A DNA stretch of 64,000 nt from Scandinavium hiltneri (lineage in GTDB: Bacteria > Pseudomonadota > Gammaproteobacteria > Enterobacterales > Enterobacteriaceae), in assembly GCF_024764835.1 (NCBI RefSeq), contig NZ_JALIGE010000076.1, forward strand, positions 806,001 to 870,000, read 5' to 3'. Each line of letters begins with the position of its first letter. Position 1 is the first letter of the stretch. The notes below the pieces were generated by a model. That model worked only from the letters and a program-made list of their open reading frames with translations, was not told the origin of the DNA and made no database searches. Shown piece by piece: positions 25,820 to 33,948 of the stretch. The position numbers were made by a program, and so were the translations under genes.

Positions 25820-26260
25820 ATGCTCGAGAAAGGATTTACCGTGCCCGCGCTCTCGCAGCCGGCGCTACCTCCCTCTCCCTCCTGGCTCCCCCTGCCGCCG
25901 GGCTGGCTGGTCCTGGGTGCCCTGCTGTTTGCGGTCCTCATCGTTTATCTGTTTTTCTACTGTGCCCGCTACCGTCGCAATCGTTGGCGCCGCGAAGCGC
26001 TGTCCGTTTTGCCCGCATCACACAGCGTCGACGACTGGCTGAATCTGATTAAACAGGTGCAGCTGGTTCACCAGCCGCGCGCGACGGTCAGCAACTGGCT
26101 GACCGCAGAAGCGTTGTTACAGCAGGTTCCTCTTGAAAACGGATTGCGAGAGCAAATGTGTGCCAAATATTGCCAAAGAGATAACCGGCTTGCGGACGAT
26201 GATGAATCACGGCTGCGCCACCAGCTGGCACAATGGCTGAAGGAGCTACCCGATGTCTGA
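25820..26260 (+). CDS. DUF4381 small membrane protein
   Basis: 146 residues starting immediately after the DUF58 stop. One transmembrane helix (GWLVLGALLFAVLIVYLFFYCA, residues about 30-51) follows a Pro/Ser-rich N-terminus (ALPPSPSWLPLPPGW). A cytosolic basic, helical domain (RRNRWRREALSVL ... VDDWLNLIKQVQL) completes it. This layout fits DUF4381, which regularly lies between DUF58 and VWA genes in Bat-type operons. It overlaps the next gene by 8 nt. Confidence 0.78.
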   Translation: MLEKGFTVPALSQPALPPSPSWLPLPPGWLVLGALLFAVLIVYLFFYCARYRRNRWRREALSVLPASHSVDDWLNLIKQVQLVHQPRATVSNWLTAEALLQQVPLENGLREQMCAKYCQRDNRLADDDESRLRHQLAQWLKELPDV

Positions 26261-27230
26261 GCTATTTTCACGGATTGATTTTGCCTGGCCGTGGGCGTGG
26301 CTTTTGCTGCTGTTGCCGCTGCTCAGCCGCTATCTGCTGTCGCAGGACAAACAGCAAAAAGAGCACGTTCGTGTGCCGTTTTTGCCTAATCTCATCGATG
26401 AACTGAAACTCGACAGCCAACCGGTACGTGACGGTTGGCTACGCGGGACGATGTTCTGGCTGGTGTGGGCGCTGCTGGTTTGCGCCCTGACTCGTCCGGA
26501 ATACCTCACGCCGCCGCAGCACATTCAGAAGCCGATGCGCGACATGGTACTGATCCTCGACGTTTCCGGTTCGATGCAAAAGAACGACGTCGAAGGCGGC
26601 ATCACGCGTTTGCAGGCGGTTCAGGCGTCGGTGCGTAAATTCGTGGCGGCGCGTAAATCTGACCGCATCGGGATGGTGATTTTTGCCAGCAGCGCCTGGC
26701 CGTTCGCGCCGGTGAGTGAAGATAAGCAGGCGCTGAACATGCGTATTAATCAGCTCGCACCGGGGATGATCGGCCAACAAACAGCGATTGGCGATGCCCT
26801 TGGCGTGGCGGTGAAAGTGCTCGATTCCGGCACCGATAAAGAGGCCAGTAAACTCGCCATTCTGCTGACCGATGGCAACGATACCGCGTCGCAGCTTTCG
26901 CCGGATCTCGCCGCGCAACTGGCAGCCTCACACCACGTTCAGGTGCATACCATCGCCTTTGGCGACACGCACAGCGTCGGGGAAGATAAAGTCGACCTGC
27001 CGCTGTTGCAGCACATCGCCCAAACAACCGGCGGAAAATCGTGGACCGCCGCCAACTCCGGTGCAGCGCTCGACAGCGTCTGGAAAGAGATTGACGCCAT
27101 CACGCCGGTACAAGTGAAAAGCATCGGCTGGTCGTGGCATCTGCCGCTGTTTGCCTGGCCGCTCGGGGCCGCCATGCTGCTGCTGCTCCTGCTGGCCCTG
27201 GCGCGGCTTATCAGGGAGAAACGGTCATGA
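26253..27230 (+). CDS. VWA domain membrane protein (BatA-like)
   Basis: 325 residues. Two N-terminal transmembrane helices (residues about 10-28 and 64-81), a VWA domain with an intact MIDAS (DVSGS at 103-107, a Thr in QQTAIGDALG, LLTDGNDT) and a C-terminal helix (LPLFAWPLGAAMLLLLLLALARL). The domain faces the periplasm in this layout. AAGGAG lies 8 nt before the ATG. The final ATGA overlaps the next VWA gene. The intact metal site contrasts with the degenerate one in the neighbour. Confidence 0.9.
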   Translation: MSELFSRIDFAWPWAWLLLLLPLLSRYLLSQDKQQKEHVRVPFLPNLIDELKLDSQPVRDGWLRGTMFWLVWALLVCALTRPEYLTPPQHIQKPMRDMVLILDVSGSMQKNDVEGGITRLQAVQASVRKFVAARKSDRIGMVIFASSAWPFAPVSEDKQALNMRINQLAPGMIGQQTAIGDALGVAVKVLDSGTDKEASKLAILLTDGNDTASQLSPDLAAQLAASHHVQVHTIAFGDTHSVGEDKVDLPLLQHIAQTTGGKSWTAANSGAALDSVWKEIDAITPVQVKSIGWSWHLPLFAWPLGAAMLLLLLLALARLIREKRS

Positions 27231-28744
27231 GTGACTTCCACTTTATCTACCCGTGGCGTCTGCTGGGGCTGATTGTTGCCGCCCTGCTGGCATTTCTGCC
27301 CTTCGCCGGGGCCAGCGCCTGGCAGCGTATCATGGACAAACCGTTCGCTAATGCGCTGATTATCGGGCGCTCAAAACGACTGACCCAGGTACTGCCGTGG
27401 CTGTTCGCCCTCGGGGTGATTGCCCTCGCCGGGCCGACCTGGGAGCGTGAGTTTCCCGCGGCCCTGACCCCGGAAAGTAACGTGATGGTGGTCATGCAGC
27501 AGGACCTGGCAATGTACGCTCAGGACCTGGCACCCAGCCGTAACGAACGAATGCAAAGCAAAATCAGCAGCCTGATGGATAACGCACCCGGCGCACGATA
27601 CGGTCTGGTGGTGTACAGCAATCAGGCATTTGTTACCACGCCGTTGACCCAGGATCCGCAGTTCTTCTCGCTGTTCCTGCATGCGCAAAACCCATCACTG
27701 ATGCCGGAAGGCTCTGGTTCTGGGCTGAAGGCCGCCGTTGAACTGGCTATCAAAAACAGCCCGGCCTCGCCGCGTAGCCTGATTCTGGTGGCGGATACGC
27801 TAACGGACGCCGACGTGGCCTACCTCGAAAAACTCAACGCTCCGATTCAGATTTGGGTGCCGGGTACCGCCGCGGGCGGCGCGTTACCGGAAAAATATAC
27901 CAGCCGTGGGATCGACACCCGACTCAACGTTGAGCGTTTCAGTACGGTGCGCGAGGCCGGTATTCCGGTCACGCTGGTCACCGCCGATGACAGCGATTTA
28001 CAGGTGGTGCAGAGCCATATTCAGCAGTCGGTCACCCAACAAAACAACGCCCGCAGCGACCTGCACTGGAAAAACAGCGGCTGGCTGCTGGCGATCCCGA
28101 TGCTGGTGCTGCTGTTCTTCTGGCGTCGCCAGCTGATTTGCATCGCACTGGTGATGCCGATGATGTTCTGGTCTTCCCACAGTGACGCCGCCTGGCTCGA
28201 CGCGTGGGTCAGCCCGGACGTGCAGGGTCAGCACGCGTTTGAGAAAGGCGACTACCAAAAAGCTGCCGAACACTTCCGCGATCCGCTGTGGCAAGGCATC
28301 GCCTGGTATAACGCCGGAAACTTTACCGCGGCGGTGGGCGCATTCCGCCGCGCGCCGCAAACGCCGGAAACCCTGTTGTGGACCGGCAATAGCCTTGCGC
28401 AACAGAAGCAGTGGCAGCCTGCGCTGGACACCTACGATCAGGCGCTGAGCCTGCGCCCGGACTGGAAAATGGCGCTGGAAAACCGCGAAAAAGTGTCGCA
28501 CATCGTCATGCAACTGCGGCTGAAACAGCGCGAGGCTGAGCAGGAGCAAGGGGATGACATGGATGACGGGCCGGACAAAGTGCTGAAAGATTTGAAAAAG
28601 GGCCAGGGCGTGAAGCAAAAAGACATTGGTGCCATCAAAGGCACCTCGCCGCAGCTTAATCAGTGGTTTGAGAATTTACAGGTGTCACCATCCGGCCTGC
28701 TGGAAAGTCTGTACCGCAACGGAGCCCAGGAGACGACGCCATGA
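27227..28744 (+). CDS. VWA-TPR membrane protein (BatB/BatC-like fusion) with degenerate MIDAS
   Basis: 505 residues from the ATG at 27227, inside the previous stop (ATGA); a longer frame upstream has no ribosome-binding site. Two N-terminal transmembrane helices, a VWA-like domain, a transmembrane pair near residues 285-320 (GWLLAIPMLVLLFFWRRQLICIALVMPMMF), then TPR-like repeats (GDYQKAAEHF, WYNAGNFTAAVGAF, WQPALDTYDQALSLRPDW) and a charged acidic/Lys tail. The MIDAS position reads Q91-Q-D-L-A instead of DxSxS, so metal binding at this site is probably lost. It combines what are separate BatB (VWA) and BatC (TPR) genes in other organisms. Confidence 0.86.
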   Translation: MSDFHFIYPWRLLGLIVAALLAFLPFAGASAWQRIMDKPFANALIIGRSKRLTQVLPWLFALGVIALAGPTWEREFPAALTPESNVMVVMQQDLAMYAQDLAPSRNERMQSKISSLMDNAPGARYGLVVYSNQAFVTTPLTQDPQFFSLFLHAQNPSLMPEGSGSGLKAAVELAIKNSPASPRSLILVADTLTDADVAYLEKLNAPIQIWVPGTAAGGALPEKYTSRGIDTRLNVERFSTVREAGIPVTLVTADDSDLQVVQSHIQQSVTQQNNARSDLHWKNSGWLLAIPMLVLLFFWRRQLICIALVMPMMFWSSHSDAAWLDAWVSPDVQGQHAFEKGDYQKAAEHFRDPLWQGIAWYNAGNFTAAVGAFRRAPQTPETLLWTGNSLAQQKQWQPALDTYDQALSLRPDWKMALENREKVSHIVMQLRLKQREAEQEQGDDMDDGPDKVLKDLKKGQGVKQKDIGAIKGTSPQLNQWFENLQVSPSGLLESLYRNGAQETTP

Positions 28745-29757
28745 AACGCCTGTTAGCCCTGCTGATGGTGGCGATGCTCCCGGCCCATGCGGCAATGGAC
28801 ATCACCCGTGAAATCGTGGCCCCAAACAGCATTGTGCCGGGCCAGCCGGTGACCGTAGCGGTCACTTACTGGACCGACAGCTGGTTTAACCCGCCGCCGG
28901 AATGGCCTGAATTCAGGGTTCAGGAAGGGGTACTGCTCAATACGCCGTTGCCAAACCAGCTGGTTACCCGACAAAAAAACGGTATCAGCTGGAGCGGCAT
29001 TCGTCTTGAACGCCAGCTGATGGCGTGGGATCAAGGCACGCTGCGTCTGCCCGCCATCGATTTGAACGCCATTTCTGCCGGTCAGCCGACTGCTACGGTG
29101 CATCTCGACGCCATCGAACTACCGGTGGTGTGGCCGAAAGGCGTCGAACAGCCGGACCGCTTTTTGCCCGCGCGCAGCCTGACGCTCACCCAGACCATCA
29201 CCCAGTATCATGCCGGGAAAGATAAAACCCTGCGGGCGGGCGATGCAGTCGAACGCGTGGTCACCGTCAAGGCTCAGGACATTTTACCCGCACAAATTCC
29301 GCAGATTCTGTACGCCATTCCAGGCGATGAGAGCCAGCGTCTGACGCCGGAAAATAGTTTTATCAAAAGTGGACGCGGTGATATCGAGGGCGCGATGCGG
29401 GTGGAAAAACTGCGCTATATGCCCACCGACTCAGGCACCCTGACGCTGCCGCCGGTAAAACTGCGCTGGTGGGATACCGAACGCCAGCAGTGGCAACTGG
29501 CGGAACTGAAAGGCGAAACGCTGAAGGTGGAAAGCGCCCGCGCTGCAGGCAAAGAATCTACCCTACGTGGTAGCACCGGCGACACGCCGTGGCATGTCGC
29601 CATCGGCCTGCTGGTTCTGCTGATTATCGGCGCAACCGGCTGGTTTGCACGCCGTCAGCTGCTTCAAAGCGCGAACTGGTTACATCACCGCTGGCAGCGC
29701 TTCTGGCAGCCAGTCACATTGCCTGAACTTGCCCCCGTTGAAAGGAAAAAACGATGA
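28741..29757 (+). CDS. BatD-like exported membrane-anchored protein
   Basis: 338 residues. Signal peptide (MKRLLALLMVAMLPAHA), a large periplasmic part of beta-sandwich character (SIVPGQPVTVAVTYW, KTLRAGDAVERVVTVKAQDI, typical of the oxygen-tolerance/BatD family), one transmembrane helix (HVAIGLLVLLIIGATGWFA, about residues 285-303) and a short basic cytosolic tail. AGGAG precedes the start, which overlaps the previous stop (ATGA). Completes the MoxR-DUF58-DUF4381-VWA-VWA/TPR-BatD set. Confidence 0.82.
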   Translation: MKRLLALLMVAMLPAHAAMDITREIVAPNSIVPGQPVTVAVTYWTDSWFNPPPEWPEFRVQEGVLLNTPLPNQLVTRQKNGISWSGIRLERQLMAWDQGTLRLPAIDLNAISAGQPTATVHLDAIELPVVWPKGVEQPDRFLPARSLTLTQTITQYHAGKDKTLRAGDAVERVVTVKAQDILPAQIPQILYAIPGDESQRLTPENSFIKSGRGDIEGAMRVEKLRYMPTDSGTLTLPPVKLRWWDTERQQWQLAELKGETLKVESARAAGKESTLRGSTGDTPWHVAIGLLVLLIIGATGWFARRQLLQSANWLHHRWQRFWQPVTLPELAPVERKKR

Positions 29758-30749
29758 AAAAAACACTTCTGGCCTGCACGTTAATGCTGGGCTGTAGCAC
29801 GCTGGCGCATGCCGACCCGCTTTCCGCCTGGAACGACACCGCGGCCAAACACTCTATCGAACAATGGGTACAAAACTCGACGAAGCAAGGGAGCGACACG
29901 TTTATTCCTGAAGACCAGCGTTACGTGGTGTTCGATAACGACGGCACCCTGTGGCCGGAAGCGCCGCTAACCTTCCAGATCCAGTTCATTCTGGACGAAG
30001 TGAAGCGTCTGGCCCCGGAACATCCAGAATGGAAGCAGGATCCACTGGTCAACGCGGTGCTGAATAACGATCTGAAAACGGTGGTGAAAGCGGGCGATAA
30101 AGGGCTGCTAAAACTGCTGGCAATGACGCACAGCGGTATGACCACTGAAGACTTCGATAAACGTGTTGCTGGTTGGCTTGAGACGCATAAAGACTCGCGC
30201 ACCGGCTGTCGCTATGACCAGTTGGCCTACCAGCCGATGCGTCAGTTGCTGGATTACCTGCGTGAGAACGGCTTCAAAACATGGATTGTTTCCGGCGGCG
30301 GCATCGACTTCATGCGCGTGATGTCGCAGAAAATGTACGGCATTCCACCGGAACAGGTGGTCGGTTCGTTCGCGCTGGGCGAATTCTCACTCACCGACAA
30401 CGGCACACAAATCCGCAAAACGATGACCGGCGCATTTAATGACGATGCGGCCAACAAGCCGGTGGCTATCCACCTGTTTATGGGCCATCGCCCGGTGGCA
30501 GCCTTTGGCAACAGCGACGGTGATTTACAGATGCTGCAATACACCGCCGCGAACCCAAATTACAAAACGTTCGGTCTGCTGGTTCATCACACTGATGCGG
30601 CGCGTGAGTATGCCTATGACAGCCATCCACCCGCCAGCGGTAAACTGGAAGCCGCCCTGCCCGTCGCGAAAGCCAAAGGCTGGACGGTAGTGGATATGAA
30701 GCAGGACTGGAAAACGGTATTTGATCCGGCGATGTGTCCGGCGAAGTAA
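29754..30749 (+). CDS. Exported HAD-superfamily phosphatase
   Basis: 331 residues. Signal peptide ends at about residue 20 (LAHA). HAD motif I is DNDGT (Asp61 nucleophile, Asp63), followed by LWPE; motif II is WIVSGGG (near residue 178), and motif IV is FGNSDGDLQM (near 250). A phosphoserine-phosphatase-like phosphohydrolase acting in the periplasm is the likely role. It starts inside the previous stop (ATGA) and is the last gene of the operon. Sulfatase first and phosphatase last, with a MoxR-Bat module between, suggests the module serves periplasmic hydrolases. Confidence 0.83.
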   Translation: MKKTLLACTLMLGCSTLAHADPLSAWNDTAAKHSIEQWVQNSTKQGSDTFIPEDQRYVVFDNDGTLWPEAPLTFQIQFILDEVKRLAPEHPEWKQDPLVNAVLNNDLKTVVKAGDKGLLKLLAMTHSGMTTEDFDKRVAGWLETHKDSRTGCRYDQLAYQPMRQLLDYLRENGFKTWIVSGGGIDFMRVMSQKMYGIPPEQVVGSFALGEFSLTDNGTQIRKTMTGAFNDDAANKPVAIHLFMGHRPVAAFGNSDGDLQMLQYTAANPNYKTFGLLVHHTDAAREYAYDSHPPASGKLEAALPVAKAKGWTVVDMKQDWKTVFDPAMCPAK

Positions 30750-31192
30750 TGGCGCAGCCTGGGCCGGAGGGTTGTTGCGCGCCTTCAGGCTTATCGCCTT
30801 CCTGATGCCACTAAACACGCGCAGACCTTCAGCAGGGGCGTTCATGTCCCTGCTTGAAATCGGCGAACCGAAGTCCGGATGACAAGGTCAGGGCGCCAGG
30901 GAAGGCGACCAGAGGCGAAACGAGACAGGAAGTCGAGTCGAGCCGGCCGCAGGCAGAAGGACGGGAGGTGAGCGCAGTGCGAAGCACCGATTTCGTTGGC
31001 GGGGCCACGGGGATTGATAAGGGGAACGTGGTGTTCCCCTTATCCCGTTCACGTTCCGCGGAAGAAATAGAATCTGCCGAACAAAAGGTGAACGGAACAA
31101 ACCTCCGATCCCAGAAGCAATGGGAGCGCAACAACCCGCCATACTGAAAAGGTGAACGGAACAAACCTCCAATCCCGGGAGCAATCGAGCGC
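30750..31192. repeat. Structured intergenic element between convergent genes
   Basis: A 443-nt gap between the HAD gene (plus) and the MFS gene (minus), so no promoter is needed here. It holds a hairpin with arms AAGGGGAAC/GTTCCCCTT at 31019-31041 and two near-copies of a unit beginning AAAAGGTGAACGGAACAAAC (31083 and 31147; 24 nt identical, then diverging around CGATCCCAGAAGCAA). Open frames exist on both strands but overlap each other and lack ribosome-binding sites. The composition resembles a dispersed repeat found between genes. I cannot name it. Confidence 0.45.
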
Positions 31193-32734
31193 CTACTCCA
31201 GAATCGTCTCACCCACTTTATCCGGCTTCGAAAACAGCAGCACCAGCGGCAACAGCAGGAAACATAAAAACATCATCAGGCGGAAATCCTGATAGTAAGC
31301 CATCACTGTCGCCTGACGGGTGACTTCGTTGTTGATAGCCATCAGCCCGGACATATTGTGCAGGCCATACATACCGTGATGAATGTCATGCTGAAGCGCT
31401 TTGTTAAACGGATTGATAAACCCGGAGAACACGCTGTGATTACGCTGACTCTGTTGAGCGAGGTAAGTGGTTACGACCGAAATACCAATACTGCTACCGA
31501 TATTACGAATCAATGAGTACAGCGACGTCCCTTCGGTACGATACGCGGGCGCCAGCGTTGAAAAGGTGAGCGTCGAGAGCGGCACAAACGTCAGCCCCAT
31601 GCCGATACCCTGTACAACGCCGGAGCTGATAATCTCCCACTGGCTCATCCACATACTGAATTGCGTCATCTGCCACAGAGAAATCGCCATCACCACCACG
31701 CCAAGCGCGATAACGTAACGCAGGTCGACTTTACCGGCGATGCGCCCGACTACCATCATGCTGAGCATGGTGCCGAAACCGCGCGGGGTCATCAGCAGAC
31801 CCACGTCGATAACCGGATAGTTCATGAAGTTTTGCAGCAGCGGCGGCATCAGCGCCATCGTGGCCAGCAGGATGGTACCCATCATAAAGCTGAACAGCAG
31901 CCCCACCACAAAGTTCTTATCGCGGAAAATCCCCGGCTCGATAAACGGCTTTTTGACAGTGAAAATATGCGAGACAAAAAGATAAAACGCCACGCCCGCC
32001 AGCACCGCTTCGATGATGATTTCGCCGCTCGAGAACCACTCTTTCGACTGGCCCCGGTCGAGGAAAAGCTGCAGGCTGCCGATCGCCACGCTCAGTAAGA
32101 AGAAGCCCAGCAGGTCGAATTTGCGTTTTGCATCGAGCGCTGTTTCACTGACGAAGGTGCTGATCCCAAGCCAGGCCAGCGCGCCAAACGGGATGTTGAT
32201 GTAGAACACCCAGCGCCAGCTGTAATACTCAGTGAGCCAGCCGCCGAGCGCCGGACCGAGGATTGGACCGACCATCACGCCCATCCCCCACATTGCCATC
32301 GCCGAGCCGTGCTTCTCTTTCGGCCAGGCATCCAGCATGACCGACTGTGACAGCGGCACCAGGCTTGCGCCAAAAATCCCCTGCAGCAGACGGAAAATTA
32401 CGATTTGATCGAGAGACTGCGCGGCCCCGCACAGCATTGAGGCCACGGTAAAACCGACGACAGACCACGTGAACAGGCGTTTACGCCCGATTCGGGCGGC
32501 AACAAAACCGGTCATCGGCATCGCAATCGCAGCGGCGACAATGTAGGACGTGAGCACCCACGACGTCTGGTCCTGAGTCGCGCCCATCGCGCCCTGCATA
32601 TGCGGCAGGGCCACATTGGCGATGGTGGTATCCAGCGCCTGCATGATGGTTGCCAGCATCACCGAGAAGGTGATCAACAATCGTCTGTCGGCAGTACGCT
32701 TCAGTGGCTGCGGAGCAGCTATCACATCAGACAT
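31193..32734 (-). CDS. DHA2 (EmrB/QacA-type) MFS drug efflux transporter
   Basis: 513 residues with about 14 transmembrane helices, as in the DHA2 family. Motifs: DTTIANVALP in helix 1 (the EmrB-type motif D1), GRKRLF loop motif A (near residue 83), RLLQGIFGASLVPLSQS, and GPILGPALGGWLTEYYSWRWVFYINIPFG (antiporter motif C and the W-R-W-F signature). Expected to export lipophilic compounds by proton antiport, together with the membrane-fusion protein encoded 12 nt upstream. No outer-membrane factor is adjacent, so TolC is the likely partner. Confidence 0.92.
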   Translation of the reverse strand: MSDVIAAPQPLKRTADRRLLITFSVMLATIMQALDTTIANVALPHMQGAMGATQDQTSWVLTSYIVAAAIAMPMTGFVAARIGRKRLFTWSVVGFTVASMLCGAAQSLDQIVIFRLLQGIFGASLVPLSQSVMLDAWPKEKHGSAMAMWGMGVMVGPILGPALGGWLTEYYSWRWVFYINIPFGALAWLGISTFVSETALDAKRKFDLLGFFLLSVAIGSLQLFLDRGQSKEWFSSGEIIIEAVLAGVAFYLFVSHIFTVKKPFIEPGIFRDKNFVVGLLFSFMMGTILLATMALMPPLLQNFMNYPVIDVGLLMTPRGFGTMLSMMVVGRIAGKVDLRYVIALGVVVMAISLWQMTQFSMWMSQWEIISSGVVQGIGMGLTFVPLSTLTFSTLAPAYRTEGTSLYSLIRNIGSSIGISVVTTYLAQQSQRNHSVFSGFINPFNKALQHDIHHGMYGLHNMSGLMAINNEVTRQATVMAYYQDFRLMMFLCFLLLPLVLLFSKPDKVGETILE

Positions 32735-32745
32735 AACGGACCTCC

Positions 32746-33762
32746 TCAGGACGCGCTGTGGGTGCTGGCTTGGGTATCGATTTTGATGGTGGCGCTTAAG
32801 CCCGCACGCAACTGCGGCTGGTTGGCGTCAGTTTCGAGGCGAATACGGACCGGCACACGCTGGGTCACTTTCACCCAGTTACCGGTGGCGTTTTCCGCCG
32901 GGATAACCGAATACTCCGCACCCGTCGCCGGGCTGATGCTGCTCACTTTGCCGTGCCAGGTCACACCCGGGGCGTAATCGACGTTGATTTCAGCGGTCTC
33001 GTTATCGCGGATGTGGGTCAAATCTTTCTCGGTGAAGTTCGCTTCAACATATAAATTCTGATCGGAGACCAGCAGCATGGCAGTCGTCCCACTCTGCACG
33101 TATTCCCCGGTCTGCAATACTTTGGTGATATTCCCGGACGACGGCGCATATTCGTTAACGTGAGTCAGGTCATTCTTAGCCGTATTCAGATGCGCCAGCG
33201 CTTCTTTATAACGTGGGTGTTTTTCCACCGGCAGAGAAATATCGCCGCCGAAACTGTCGACCACTTCCTGCAATTGCTTTTGCAGCATATTCACTTCCAG
33301 CGCCATCATTAACGTTTTCTGGTGCGCACCGTCGAGTTCCGACGCCGACACGTATCCCGGGCCGCTCAGGCGATGCAAACGCCCTTCTTCACGTTGCGCA
33401 TAAGCATACTGACTTTTGGATACCGCGATATTGGCGAGCTTGCTCTGATATTGCGATTTAACGGTATTTAAATCGATAACGGTATTATTCAATTCAGACT
33501 TCGCCTGTGCTACCGCTAATTCATAGGGTTTAGGATCGACGCTAAATAATAAGTCGCCTTTATTCACATGCTGATTTTCTTTTACCGCCACGTGTAATAC
33601 GCGACCGGATACCTCTGCGCCGATAGCGGTTTTATCCGCTTTCACGTAAGCATTATCGGTTTCCACATAACGACCGCCAGTTAAATAAAACCAGCCGCCC
33701 GCCGCAACGCCCAGAGTCGGAACGACAAGTAATAAGATAAAACGTAATTTTTTAATATTCAT
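32746..33762 (-). CDS. HlyD/EmrA-family membrane fusion protein
   Basis: 338 residues. An N-terminal transmembrane anchor (FILLLVVPTLGVAAGGWFYL, 7-26), a lipoyl half-motif (GAEVSGRVLHVAVKENQHVNKGDLLF), a coiled-coil hairpin (residues about 85-190) and the beta-barrel region (TGEYVQSGTTAMLLVSDQNLYVEANFTE). It bridges the DHA2 pump to TolC. It is the first gene of the pump operon; a SlyA-like palindrome lies about 140 nt upstream. Typical EmrA is about 390 residues, so this one has a shorter hairpin. Confidence 0.9.
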   Translation of the reverse strand: MNIKKLRFILLLVVPTLGVAAGGWFYLTGGRYVETDNAYVKADKTAIGAEVSGRVLHVAVKENQHVNKGDLLFSVDPKPYELAVAQAKSELNNTVIDLNTVKSQYQSKLANIAVSKSQYAYAQREEGRLHRLSGPGYVSASELDGAHQKTLMMALEVNMLQKQLQEVVDSFGGDISLPVEKHPRYKEALAHLNTAKNDLTHVNEYAPSSGNITKVLQTGEYVQSGTTAMLLVSDQNLYVEANFTEKDLTHIRDNETAEINVDYAPGVTWHGKVSSISPATGAEYSVIPAENATGNWVKVTQRVPVRIRLETDANQPQLRAGLSATIKIDTQASTHSAS

Positions 33763-33900
33763 GTGCAGGTCTCATTATTTGAGCGATACCCACGTCGGAA
33801 GAGAAACAAAAAGAAACGCAGACGCCCTGCGCGACGGACAGGGTGCATCTAAGTTGAAGTGTTCAGGTATCAGCAGAGTTATTGATGAGATGAATAATAC

Positions 33901-33930
33901 TTAGCTTGCTTATAATGTACTAAGCAAGCT
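33901..33930 (-). promoter_or_regulatory. Palindrome with SlyA-like box upstream of the efflux pair
   Basis: A perfect 10-bp inverted repeat AGCTTGCTTA / TAAGCAAGCT (33903-33912 and 33921-33930) with 8 nt between. TTAGCTTGCTTA (33901-33912) is one base from the SlyA consensus TTAGCAAGCTAA read on the other strand. It lies between the end of the LacI-type gene and the start of the pump operon. It could instead be a terminator stem of the LacI gene, but no T-run follows. A MarR-family operator is favoured for a drug pump. Confidence 0.5.
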
Positions 33931-33948
33931 GTGCTATTGGGGGTTTAA

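Noticed and set aside
27134..27226. Longer N-terminus for the VWA-TPR protein
   Set aside because: It overlaps the upstream VWA gene by about 95 nt without a ribosome-binding site; the ATGA overlap start at 27227 is typical of this operon.
30854..31212. 97-127 codon frames on both strands in the HAD-MFS gap
   Set aside because: They overlap each other, have no ribosome-binding sites and lie in a repeat-like element. Treated as non-coding.
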